Assembly: GCA_005792865.1 (NCBI GenBank)
Contig: SXQR01000244.1
Span: 1-6,544 of the forward strand
Length of the DNA: 6,544 nt
Direction of reading: 5' to 3'
Source of the DNA: Flavobacterium sp.
GTDB lineage: Bacteria; Bacteroidota; Bacteroidia; Flavobacteriales; Flavobacteriaceae
A program made the position numbers and the translations under genes. The first letter of the stretch is position 1. Each line of letters begins with the position of its first letter. The notes under the pieces are model-generated. The model was not told the DNA's origin, did no database searches, and was given only the letters and a program-made list of their open reading frames with translations. Positions 1-5,703 of this stretch are shown in pieces.

Positions 1-1465
1 CGTCTCCCAAAATGTCCGAGAGGACTGCCCAACGGCCGGTCTTTGAATCTGAAATCAATCCCATCGCGATGCCCGATACCGGCTTGGTCATCTGGATACC
101 CGCGTCCATAAGGGCGAGCGTTCCGGCACAGACCGTGGCCATCGAGGATGATCCGTTTGATTCCAGTACCTCCGAAACCACACGGATCGTGTAGGGATTC
201 TCGGCCGGGATCATATTTTTGAGCGCGCGTTGCGCCAGGTTTCCGTGCCCGACCTCGCGGCGTGAGGTTCCGCGCAATGGCTTGGCCTCTCCGGTCGAGA
301 ATGGGGGGAAATTGTAATGCAGGTAGAATGTTTCTTCACCTTGTTCCGACGGCGAATCGATCTGGTTCGCCTCGCGTGAAGTTCCCAGCGTTACCGTAGC
401 CAATGCCTGGGTTTCCCCGCGTGTGAATACGGCCGAACCGTGAACGCGCGGCAGGTAGTCCACCTCGCACCAGATAGGGCGGATGTCGGTGGTCTTGCGC
501 CCGTCGAGCCTGACGCCAAGGTCCAGGATGACGTTGCGGACGGCTTCTTTTTGCGACTTGTAAAGGTAGCGGCTGATCAGGTCGGCGTTTTCGAGCAGTT
601 CCTCATCGGTAAAGGCGGCTTTCACCTCATCCTTGATCTCGCTGAATTTTTCCGAACGCTCCTGTTTTGCCGATGCGGACTTGGCCACGTCGTAGAACTT
701 GTCATATGAAAGTTCAAAAACCTTCGCCTTGATGTCCTCGTCCTGGCGGTCCATGTCGTATTCGCGAAGTTCCTTCTTTCCGGCTGCAGCCTGCAGGCTC
801 TCCTGCGCGGCAATCTGCTTCTTGATGGCCTCGTGTGCAAACTTGATGGCCTCGACCATGTCTTTTTCGGAAATCTCGCGCATCTCGCCCTCGACCATTG
901 CGATCGAATCCTTTGACGCGCCGATCATCATGTCGATATCGGAAGTCGCAAGTTGTTCGCGGCTGGGGTTGATGACGAACTGACCGTCGATGCGGCCCAC
1001 GCGAACTTCGGAGATCAGCGTTTCAAACGGAATGTCTGACAAGGCCAGAGCCGATGATGCGGCAAGCCCGGCCAATGAATCTGGCATGACGTTCTCGTCG
1101 TGTGACATGAGTTGGATCATTACCTGCGTCTCTGCGTGGTAATCATCGGGGAAAAGCGGGCGCAACACGCGGTCCACGATCCTCATCGTGAGGATCTCGG
1201 CATCGCTCGGGCGCGCTTCCCTTTTGAAGAATCCGCCGGGGAAACGTCCCGCTGCGGCAAATTTCTCGCGGTAATATACAGTGAGGGGTAAGAAATCAAT
1301 GCCGGGTGCCGCTTTACGCGCCGAAACCACGGTGGCGAGCAACATGCAGTCGCCCATCCTCACTACCACAGAGCCGTCGGCCTGCTTGGCGAGCTTTCCG
1401 GTCTCGATCGAGATGCTTCGTCCATCTCCCAGATCGATAACCTCCTTCTTTACATTTGGAATCAT
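1..1465 (-). CDS. pnp: Polyribonucleotide nucleotidyltransferase (PNPase), C-terminal part cut by window edge
   Basis: PNPase is a trimeric 3'-to-5' phosphorolytic exoribonuclease of the RNA degradation machinery, which can also add tails to RNA in reverse. The reading frame is open from ATG at 1465 to the left edge, 488 complete codons of the usual 700 or so. Residues 1 to about 140 form the first RNase PH domain, with the conserved motif [10 protein letters not shown] near residues 79-88. An all-helical linker follows. The second RNase PH domain has [10 protein letters not shown], then [10 protein letters not shown] and [12 protein letters not shown] (the Ser-rich phosphate-binding loop). 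The visible protein ends at VLSDILGD, just before the metal-binding Asp/Lys cluster known from E. coli PNPase. That cluster and the KH and S1 RNA-binding domains would lie outside. The start gives [13 protein letters not shown] and has AAGGA just upstream. The gene lies downstream of rpsO, as in many bacteria, but with a terminator-like hairpin between them. No frameshift is visible. Confidence 0.97.
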   Translation of the reverse strand, partial: MIPNVKKEVIDLGDGRSISIETGKLAKQADGSVVVRMGDCMLLATVVSARKAAPGIDFLPLTVYYREKFAAAGRFPGGFFKREARPSDAEILTMRIVDRVLRPLFPDDYHAETQVMIQLMSHDENVMPDSLAGLAASSALALSDIPFETLISEVRVGRIDGQFVINPSREQLATSDIDMMIGASKDSIAMVEGEMREISEKDMVEAIKFAHEAIKKQIAAQESLQAAAGKKELREYDMDRQDEDIKAKVFELSYDKFYDVAKSASAKQERSEKFSEIKDEVKAAFTDEELLENADLISRYLYKSQKEAVRNVILDLGVRLDGRKTTDIRPIWCEVDYLPRVHGSAVFTRGETQALATVTLGTSREANQIDSPSEQGEETFYLHYNFPPFSTGEAKPLRGTSRREVGHGNLAQRALKNMIPAENPYTIRVVSEVLESNGSSSMATVCAGTLALMDAGIQMTKPVSGIAMGLISDSKTGRWAVLSDILGD

Positions 1466-1486
1466 AAATCCTTATTCTTGATTAAA

Positions 1487-1534
1487 CAATGGGTGGTTGT
1501 TGTGTTGTTGTTGTAGTCGTAGTTGTACCCAATG
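1487..1534 (-). repeat. Imperfect inverted repeat enclosing a CAA-rich loop in the pnp leader
   Basis: On the mRNA strand CATTGGGT (1534-1527) can pair with ACCCATTG (1494-1487), with one mismatch in eight. The 32-base loop between them is made almost only of A and C in CAA and ACA units, with a single G. The element lies between the candidate pnp promoter and the pnp start. PNPase autoregulates through its leader in enterobacteria, so a regulatory role is conceivable, but nothing in the sequence proves it. Confidence 0.4.
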
Positions 1535-1540
1535 AAAAAC

Positions 1541-1570
1541 CAAACTTTTTCTGCAAAATATGTAAAACAA
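1541..1570 (-). promoter_or_regulatory. Candidate pnp promoter, Bacteroidota type
   Basis: Read on the minus strand, TTG at 1570-1568 is followed after exactly 19 bases by AAAGTTTG (1548-1541). This matches the Bacteroidota -7 consensus TAnnTTTG at all but the first base. Transcription would start near 1535-1540, leaving a leader of about 70 bases before the pnp ATG. The -33 box sits inside the T-tract of the hairpin that follows rpsO. The imperfect -7 box keeps confidence moderate. Confidence 0.4.
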
Positions 1571-1594
1571 AAAGAGGCGCGTCGGCACCTCTTT
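1561..1594 (-). terminator. Rho-independent-like terminator after rpsO
   Basis: Eight bases past the rpsO stop codon, the minus strand reads AAAGAGGTGC, loop CGAC, GCGCCTCTTT (1594-1571). This is a ten-pair stem with one G-U pair and a four-base loop. It is followed by TTGTTTTACA, so the T-run reaches five with the end of the stem and is interrupted by a G. It should end or attenuate rpsO transcription and separate it from pnp, or protect the rpsO 3' end. Confidence 0.75.
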
Positions 1595-1602
1595 AGCATT
1601 GA

Positions 1603-1872
1603 TTATTTCCTGATATTCAATTCTTTGATGATTTCACGATACCTGTTGATCTCAGTCTTTTTCAGGTAGTCGAGCAAAGAGCGCCTTTTTCCTACCAGCT
1701 TCACGAGCGAACGCTCCGTATTGAAGTCGTGGCGGTTTTTTTTGAGGTGCTCCGTCAAATGGTTGATACGGTGCGTGAACAGCGCGATCTGGCCCTCAGC
1801 CGATCCAGTGTTGGTGGCAGAACCGCCGTGCTTGGCGAAAATCTCCTGCTTTACTTCTTTAGTCAAGTACAT
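1603..1872 (-). CDS. rpsO: 30S ribosomal protein S15
   Basis: S15 is a primary binder of the 16S rRNA central domain; it binds the helix 20-21-22 junction and helps form intersubunit bridge B4. The product is 89 residues, the usual family length. It begins MYLTKEVKQEIF and contains the family signatures TGSAEGQIALFTHRI, HLTEHLKKN, the conserved His-Asp in RHDFNTERSL, and KRRSLLDYLKK, ending in IRK. The ATG at 1872 was chosen because it gives the normal N terminus. An in-frame ATG at 1905 would add 11 residues not typical of S15, and it lies inside a leader hairpin. The gene has its own strong promoter and a terminator-like hairpin downstream, so it can be a separate transcription unit from pnp. 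Confidence 0.97.
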   Translation of the reverse strand: MYLTKEVKQEIFAKHGGSATNTGSAEGQIALFTHRINHLTEHLKKNRHDFNTERSLVKLVGKRRSLLDYLKKTEINRYREIIKELNIRK

Positions 1873-1901
1873 GCCAATATTATTTAAATGATTTTTATGT
1901 A

Positions 1902-1920
1902 GCATCCGGTTTTCGGATAC
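1902..1920 (-). promoter_or_regulatory. Hairpin in rpsO leader, possible S15 autoregulation site
   Basis: The minus strand forms a seven-pair stem, GTATCCG (1920-1914) with CGGATGC (1908-1902), around the five-base loop AAAAC. It begins a few bases after the predicted transcription start and lies about 30 bases upstream of the S15 ATG. The two lowest pairs are G-C followed by U-G. S15 is known in several phyla to repress its own translation by binding mRNA structures, and a G-U/G-C pair is part of its rRNA target. The hairpin is seen; the S15 link is inference. Confidence 0.4.
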
Positions 1921-1925
1921 GGGCG

Positions 1926-1955
1926 CAAAGATACGGTTATTTTTGAAAGGTGCAA
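1926..1955 (-). promoter_or_regulatory. rpsO promoter, Bacteroidota consensus
   Basis: On the minus strand TTG (1955-1953) is separated by 19 bases from TATCTTTG (1933-1926), a perfect TAnnTTTG -7 box at the canonical spacing. The predicted start is near 1920-1924, giving an rpsO leader of about 50 bases. The promoter begins only 13 bases past the stop codon of the upstream GAF gene. Confidence 0.8.
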
Positions 1956-1968
1956 GCGCCCGGAGAAT

Positions 1969-2436
1969 TTACTCGGCTGCAGAGAAGAGTTTGGCCACTT
2001 CGGCATTGACGTACTCCAGGAAACGCTCATCGGCTTCGCTGAAGGCATCGATCACATCCGAATCAATGTCGATCTGCCCGATGTTCTTTCCATTGACAAA
2101 CATCGGCACCACGATTTCAGACTTGACCGATACGCTGCAGGCAATATAGTTGTCCTGCGCACTCACGTCCGGGACCACGAAGTTTTGGTTGGAGACCGCG
2201 ACCTGCCCGCAGATGCCTTTTCCAAACGGGATGACGGTATGGTCGGTCGCCTCGCCCACATACGGCCCGAGCACGAGTTCCTCCTTGTCCCCGTTGCGGA
2301 AATAAAATCCCACCCAGTCATAATAATCAATGTTATCGTGCAAAAGGTGGCAGATTTTCTGCAATTTCTCGTCCCTGAGCGAGTTGACATTGGTTACGAT
2401 GTCGTTCACTTTGGGCTTGAGTTCTTCAAAGGTCAT
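1969..2436 (-). CDS. GAF-domain protein of the free methionine-(R)-sulfoxide reductase family
   Basis: The fRMsr (E. coli YebR/MsrC) family reduces free methionine-R-sulfoxide in the cytoplasm, repairing oxidative damage. This 155-residue protein is essentially a single GAF domain of the family's usual size. It shows YDWVGFYF (about 39-46), LVLGPY (55-59), VIPFGKGICG (68-77), VVPDV (87-91), NYIACS (97-101), SEIVVP (106-111) and GQIDIDS (120-126). Two of the three cysteines known in E. coli fRMsr are kept: Cys76 (E. coli Cys94) and the catalytic-type Cys100 (E. coli Cys118). The position of E. coli Cys84, used in disulfide resolution, is His66. It is therefore either a reductase resolving through another cysteine or a small-molecule-binding GAF protein. 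The ATG at 2436 follows a perfect -7 box by about 15 bases. It is transcribed divergently from xrtF. Confidence 0.85.
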   Translation of the reverse strand: MTFEELKPKVNDIVTNVNSLRDEKLQKICHLLHDNIDYYDWVGFYFRNGDKEELVLGPYVGEATDHTVIPFGKGICGQVAVSNQNFVVPDVSAQDNYIACSVSVKSEIVVPMFVNGKNIGQIDIDSDVIDAFSEADERFLEYVNAEVAKLFSAAE

Positions 2437-2451
2437 GGGTACGATTTTTTA

Positions 2452-2459
2452 CAAAAGTA
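2452..2459 (-). promoter_or_regulatory. -7 box for the GAF-domain gene
   Basis: TACTTTTG on the minus strand matches TAnnTTTG perfectly and ends 15 bases before the ATG at 2436. No clear TTG sits 17-21 bases upstream, so the -33 part is weak. The predicted leader is only about 10-15 bases. Confidence 0.5.
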
Positions 2460-2485
2460 CTTCAATAACGCACCATAAAATTATA

Positions 2486-2493
2486 TAGCTTTG
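2486..2493 (+). promoter_or_regulatory. -7 box for the xrtF operon
   Basis: TAGCTTTG matches TAnnTTTG perfectly and ends 13 bases before the GTG start of xrtF. The -33 region is poor (TTC near 2461 at best). If used, transcription starts near 2497 and the leader is about 10 bases. It would drive the four-gene run through 5652. Confidence 0.5.
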
Positions 2494-2506
2494 TTAAAAA
2501 AGAACC

Positions 2507-3049
2507 GTGAAGCTGTTCAAGGCCTACAGACCTTTCCTGATTTTCCTGGCGAAATTCTTTGGCACTTACGCGGTCCTGACGGTGGCCTATACCCTGTACT
2601 TGCGGCCGTATGAATTTCGTGGAAAGCCTGATCCCGTCACCATGGCCGTGGCCAACCAGTCCCGCGTAGCGATTGGATGGCTCGGCGCAAATTCGCAGGT
2701 AATCCCCGAATTTGAAAAGCCATGGGTACGCCTTACCTACAACAATAAATATGTCGCCCGCATCATTGAAGGCTGCAACGCTGTCAGTGTCATGATCCTG
2801 TTCGCCTCCGTTGTGGTGGCTTTTGCCGGCAAATGGCTGGCCACGGTAATTTTCATCTTTGTGGGCAGCGCCGTGATCCATTTCCTGAACATCATCCGGA
2901 TTGCCCTGCTGTGCGCCGCGCTTTTCCATTGGCCTAGCCAGGAACACCTGCTGCACGGCGTTGTTTTTCCGCTGACCATCTACGGGGTTGTTTTCCTGCT
3001 GTGGGTTTTATGGGTTAACCGATACTCCAATCATGCCCGTTCCCGCTAA
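2507..3049 (+). CDS. xrtF: Exosortase F, membrane cysteine transpeptidase-like enzyme
   Basis: Exosortases are multi-pass inner-membrane enzymes thought to cleave C-terminal sorting signals of exported proteins using a Cys-Arg-His triad; XrtF is the form found in flavobacteria. The product is 180 residues with hydrophobic segments near 9-32, 90-108, 111-140 and 150-171. The triad candidates are Cys90 in EGCNAVSVMILF, Arg131 in LNIIRIALL and His150 in HLLHGVVFP (His147 is a less likely alternative). The start is GTG: an in-frame TAA lies 12 bases upstream and the first internal ATG would remove the first membrane segment. It overlaps the next gene by 17 bases, and that gene encodes its known partner family. 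No sorting substrate with a PEP-CTERM-like tail is visible in this window. Confidence 0.93.
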   Translation: MKLFKAYRPFLIFLAKFFGTYAVLTVAYTLYLRPYEFRGKPDPVTMAVANQSRVAIGWLGANSQVIPEFEKPWVRLTYNNKYVARIIEGCNAVSVMILFASVVVAFAGKWLATVIFIFVGSAVIHFLNIIRIALLCAALFHWPSQEHLLHGVVFPLTIYGVVFLLWVLWVNRYSNHARSR

Positions 3050-3470
3050 ATACCGGCAGGCACTGTTGCCCGTGATCGCCATGGTTGCTGCACTGGCGCT
3101 CGTGCGGTATTTTGAATGGTTGTTTTACGATCCCTTCCGGCTTTATTTCGCCAGGGACTTTTACAACGTCCCGATTCCGGAATTCGAGGGCATGCGGCTC
3201 CTGGCAAATCTCTTTCTCAGGTACTGGATCAATGCCGCCATTTCACTGGCCATCCTGCACGCCCTGTTCAGTTCCCGTCCCCAATTGGTCTTTGCCGGCG
3301 TTTTGTACCTCGCGTTCTTTATCGTGCTTAGCCTTGCTTTTTTTGCCCTTGTCCAATATGCGCCCGAACAAAAAATGGCCATATTCTATATCCGCAGGTT
3401 CCTGATCCAGCCGTTGCTGCTGTTGCTTTTCATACCGGCGTTCATTTACCAGAACCGCTTTGCCCGATGA
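3033..3470 (+). CDS. Exosortase F system-associated membrane protein
   Basis: This small family is typically encoded directly beside xrtF in flavobacteria; its molecular role is unknown, and a subunit or chaperone of the exosortase is a reasonable guess. The product is 145 residues with four hydrophobic segments, near 8-25, 54-78, 84-107 and 119-139. Between the first two is the conserved-looking motif FEWLFYDPF (27-35), and the last segment begins with FYIRRFLIQP (118-127). The ATG at 3033 gives MPVPAKYRQ and overlaps the end of xrtF by 17 bases. An in-frame ATG at 2988 would add 15 residues and overlap xrtF by 62 bases, which is less likely. The stop overlaps the next start in ATGA. Confidence 0.88.
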   Translation: MPVPAKYRQALLPVIAMVAALALVRYFEWLFYDPFRLYFARDFYNVPIPEFEGMRLLANLFLRYWINAAISLAILHALFSSRPQLVFAGVLYLAFFIVLSLAFFALVQYAPEQKMAIFYIRRFLIQPLLLLLFIPAFIYQNRFAR

Positions 3471-4300
3471 AGATCAGGAAACATTCAGGGGAGCTCGCGC
3501 AATTTGATGCCCGGAAGTTGAGGTTGTCGATGTTGCGTTCCGGTGCCGACAAAGCCCTTATCGACAATATCGTCACGGAGGTCAATGCCCAGCTCTATCC
3601 CAACATGACCACGAAGCAGATCTACAAGATCGCTTTCAAAATGCTCCGGGAAAAATCGGCGGCATCGGCGGCGCGGTACAATCTTCGCGAAGCCATAAGG
3701 CTGCTGGGCCCGGCAGGATTCTATTTTGAAAAATATATCGCCAGGATTTTTGCCGATCACGGATTCGACACCCGCACAAACCTCATCTTGCAGGGCCGGT
3801 GCGTCACGCACGAGATCGATGTGGCGATGCGAATGGAAGGATCGGTCGGGATCGTGGAATGCAAGTTCCACTCGGGCCGTGAAACCGCATCAGATGTGAA
3901 GGTGCCGATGTACATCCTATCGCGCTTCAACGACCTCAAGGGCATCGTGCACCGCATTTTTACCGACGGCGACATCATCGGCTCGTGTACCATTGTCAAC
4001 AACAACCGCTTCACTGCCGACGCCGTGGCCTTTGCCCGATGCAGTGGCCTTGAACTGGTGAGCTGGGATTATCCTCCGGGAAAGAGCCTTAAAGACCTCA
4101 ATGACGGCCGGAACCTTTATCCCGTCACCGCCATGACGACGCTTACGATGGACGAGAAAGAGTTCCTCCTAAAAAATGATATCGTCCTGGCGCGGGAACT
4201 TCACGGGAACCAGCAATTCCTTGAAACGCTGGGCATTTCGCTCGCGCGCATCGGCACGATCATGAACGAGGCATCCGCACTCAAACACGGCACAAGATGA
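3467..4300 (+). CDS. ATP-cone domain fused to a PD-(D/E)XK (Mrr-like) nuclease
   Basis: The 277-residue soluble protein has three parts. Residues 2-78 resemble an ATP-cone, the ATP/dATP-binding regulatory domain of ribonucleotide reductases and NrdR. It has KIRKHSGELAQFDARKL at the start, TTKQIYKIA (48-56) in the middle and AARYNLREAI (68-77) at the end. Residues about 84-200 look like a restriction-endonuclease fold of the Mrr type: FEKYIARIFADHGF (87-100), then HEIDVAM with Asp118, then IVECKFH with Glu131 and Lys133, giving D-x12-ExK. Residues about 228-275 form a helical tail with a helix-hairpin-helix-like pattern (LLKNDIVLARELHG, then LETLGI and MNEASAL), perhaps DNA-binding. It probably cuts or binds nucleic acid under nucleotide control, which is an inference. 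It overlaps both neighbours by four bases (ATGA), so coupling with the following RNase is likely. No methyltransferase or other restriction partner is seen. Confidence 0.85.
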   Translation: MKIRKHSGELAQFDARKLRLSMLRSGADKALIDNIVTEVNAQLYPNMTTKQIYKIAFKMLREKSAASAARYNLREAIRLLGPAGFYFEKYIARIFADHGFDTRTNLILQGRCVTHEIDVAMRMEGSVGIVECKFHSGRETASDVKVPMYILSRFNDLKGIVHRIFTDGDIIGSCTIVNNNRFTADAVAFARCSGLELVSWDYPPGKSLKDLNDGRNLYPVTAMTTLTMDEKEFLLKNDIVLARELHGNQQFLETLGISLARIGTIMNEASALKHGTR

Positions 4301-5652
4301 ATATAACTTTTCTGGGTGCGGCAGGCACCGTCACGGGTTCACTCACGCTGGTTGAAACGCGCCATGTGCGACTTTTGGTAGATTGCGGGATGTTCCAGGG
4401 CCTCAAGGAGCTCCGGTTGCGCAACAGGGAACCTTTCGGTTTTGACCCTGCAAGCCTTGACTGCGTCCTGCTCACGCACGGCCACCTGGACCATTGCGGG
4501 TTGTTGCCGAAATTGGTGGCAGAAGGATTTCGCGGCGAAATTTATTGCTCCGCGCCCACAAAGGAAGTCGTGAAACTCATTCTCGAGGACAGCGCCAGGA
4601 TCCAGGAAGAAGAAGCCGAAATGGCCAACCGCGGACACTATTCCAAACACAGCCTGGCGCTTCCGCTTTATACGCTCGAGGATGCGCGGCGGGTCTTCCC
4701 GATGTTGCGGACGGTGGAGCCCGGTATCGAGGCGGGTATTGGAAAAGACGCCTCGGCTGTTTTTACAAATTCAGGGCACATCATCGGGGCCTGTAGCATT
4801 TTGCTCCGGGCCGACGGGAAATCAGTGGTTTTCTCGGGTGACATCGGGCAGGATGACGATGCACTGATGCTTCCCCTGCAACTTCCCCCCGCCGCCGATG
4901 CCGTCATCATGGAAAGTACCTACGGCGACCGTTTGCACCCTACCGAAGACCCTGCGGTGATGCTTGAAGCGGCAGTGGGCAATGCACTGCGCGCCGGCGG
5001 GACGGTGATCATTCCCGGATTTGCTGTCGGGCGGGCCCAAACGCTGATGTACCTGCTCTGGAAAATGAGGAGGGAAGACCGGTTGCCTGATGTGCCATTC
5101 ATCCTGGATACGCCCATGGGTGCCGACATGCTCGGGATCATGCAGAACCATCGGAAATGGCATAAATTGACCCCCGAAGAGTTTGAGGGAATGTGCGCGC
5201 TTTTCACTTCGAACATCGCCTATTCGGCTACCATCGACACCATTTATGACAAGCGCCCCAAGGTTGTGATCGCGGCGAGCGGCATGATTACCGGCGGACG
5301 CGTTTTGTCCTACCTGGAACATTACATTGGCAATCCAAAGACCTGCGTGGTCATCATCGGTTTCCAGGCCGAAGGCACTCGTGGCAGGCAACTGCTCGAA
5401 GGCGAAACACACATCAAGATCCGCGGCAAGATGTATCCCGTCCAGGCAAATGTCGTCCAGGTGGAGGGGTTGTCGGCGCACGGCGATCAAAACGATTTGC
5501 TGAATTGGCTTTCCAAAATCAATGTTCCCGGAAAGCGGGTGCGGCTGGTGCACGGAGAGCCGCAGGCATCGGCTTCACTGGCTGCGAAAATTGTGGACCG
5601 GTTTGGCCATGACGTTATGGCGGCCGATGAAGGGAGTGTGCTAAACCTTTGA
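4297..5652 (+). CDS. Beta-CASP metallo-beta-lactamase RNase (YSH1/CPSF73-like)
   Basis: This 451-residue protein belongs to the zinc-dependent beta-CASP RNA nucleases related to CPSF-73 and the Thermus TTHA0252 RNase. All metal ligands are in place: the motif 2 signature HGHLDH (61-66), His161 in NSGHIIGA, Asp182 in FSGDIG and His419 in RLVHGE. The beta-CASP motifs are also intact: A at Glu206 in MESTYGDR, B at His342 in SYLEHYIGNP, and C at His395 in GLSAHGDQ. AASGMITGGR (326-335) and the RMMBL-type tail (about 380-451) complete the family pattern, and the length is normal. It should act in the cytoplasm as an endo- and/or exoribonuclease. The ATG at 4297 overlaps the upstream nuclease stop by four bases. 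It is the last gene of the run: the next gene has its own promoter, though no clear terminator is seen after the stop. Confidence 0.93.
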   Translation: MNITFLGAAGTVTGSLTLVETRHVRLLVDCGMFQGLKELRLRNREPFGFDPASLDCVLLTHGHLDHCGLLPKLVAEGFRGEIYCSAPTKEVVKLILEDSARIQEEEAEMANRGHYSKHSLALPLYTLEDARRVFPMLRTVEPGIEAGIGKDASAVFTNSGHIIGACSILLRADGKSVVFSGDIGQDDDALMLPLQLPPAADAVIMESTYGDRLHPTEDPAVMLEAAVGNALRAGGTVIIPGFAVGRAQTLMYLLWKMRREDRLPDVPFILDTPMGADMLGIMQNHRKWHKLTPEEFEGMCALFTSNIAYSATIDTIYDKRPKVVIAASGMITGGRVLSYLEHYIGNPKTCVVIIGFQAEGTRGRQLLEGETHIKIRGKMYPVQANVVQVEGLSAHGDQNDLLNWLSKINVPGKRVRLVHGEPQASASLAAKIVDRFGHDVMAADEGSVLNL

Positions 5653-5666
5653 TTTTAAGATTAATT

Positions 5667-5699
5667 TTTGAATTGCCACATGGTTTTTATATAAATTTG
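5667..5699 (+). promoter_or_regulatory. Promoter for the HYC_CC_PP / TonB receptor pair
   Basis: TTTG (5667-5670) is followed after 21 bases by TAAATTTG (5692-5699), a perfect TAnnTTTG box, in an AT-rich patch just after the RNase stop. The predicted transcription start falls at about 5702-5706. It therefore lies at or next to the first ATG (5704), implying a leaderless or nearly leaderless message, or use of the ATG at 5710. Confidence 0.7.
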
Positions 5700-5703
5700 T
5701 AGC

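Noticed and set aside
12..983. Several short open frames on the plus strand at the left end
   Set aside because: They are shadows of the pnp gene, which is open throughout on the minus strand and matches PNPase over its whole visible length.
1491..1526. The plus-strand GT-rich tract as a simple-sequence phase-variation repeat
   Set aside because: The units are irregular (GTT, TGT and GT mixed) rather than a clean tandem run, and the tract lies in a leader, not in a reading frame.
1873..1905. Eleven-residue N-terminal extension of S15 from an upstream in-frame ATG
   Set aside because: The extension is foreign to the family, the ATG lies in the leader hairpin, and the ATG at 1872 gives the normal 89-residue protein.
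1952..1967. Possible terminator hairpin after the GAF-domain gene
   Set aside because: GGCGC and GCACC pair with a mismatch around a two-base loop, too tight to form, and no T-run follows directly.
2462..2956. 164-codon open frame on the minus strand across xrtF
   Set aside because: Its low-complexity Gly/His/Asp/Gln-rich composition has no family resemblance, and the opposite strand encodes a clear exosortase with its catalytic residues.
2988..3032. Earlier ATG for the exosortase-associated protein
   Set aside because: It would overlap xrtF by 62 bases and add 15 residues before the natural-looking MPVPAKYRQ start.
3467..4300. Type II or IV restriction system
   Set aside because: The nuclease core is Mrr-like, but no methyltransferase, specificity subunit or mobile-element neighbour is present, and the ATP-cone is not typical of such enzymes; a restriction role cannot be claimed from this window.
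4822..5553. 243-codon open frame on the minus strand inside the beta-CASP RNase gene
   Set aside because: It lies wholly antisense to a gene with every family motif intact, has no recognisable domain, and is explained by the GC-rich codon use of the opposite strand.
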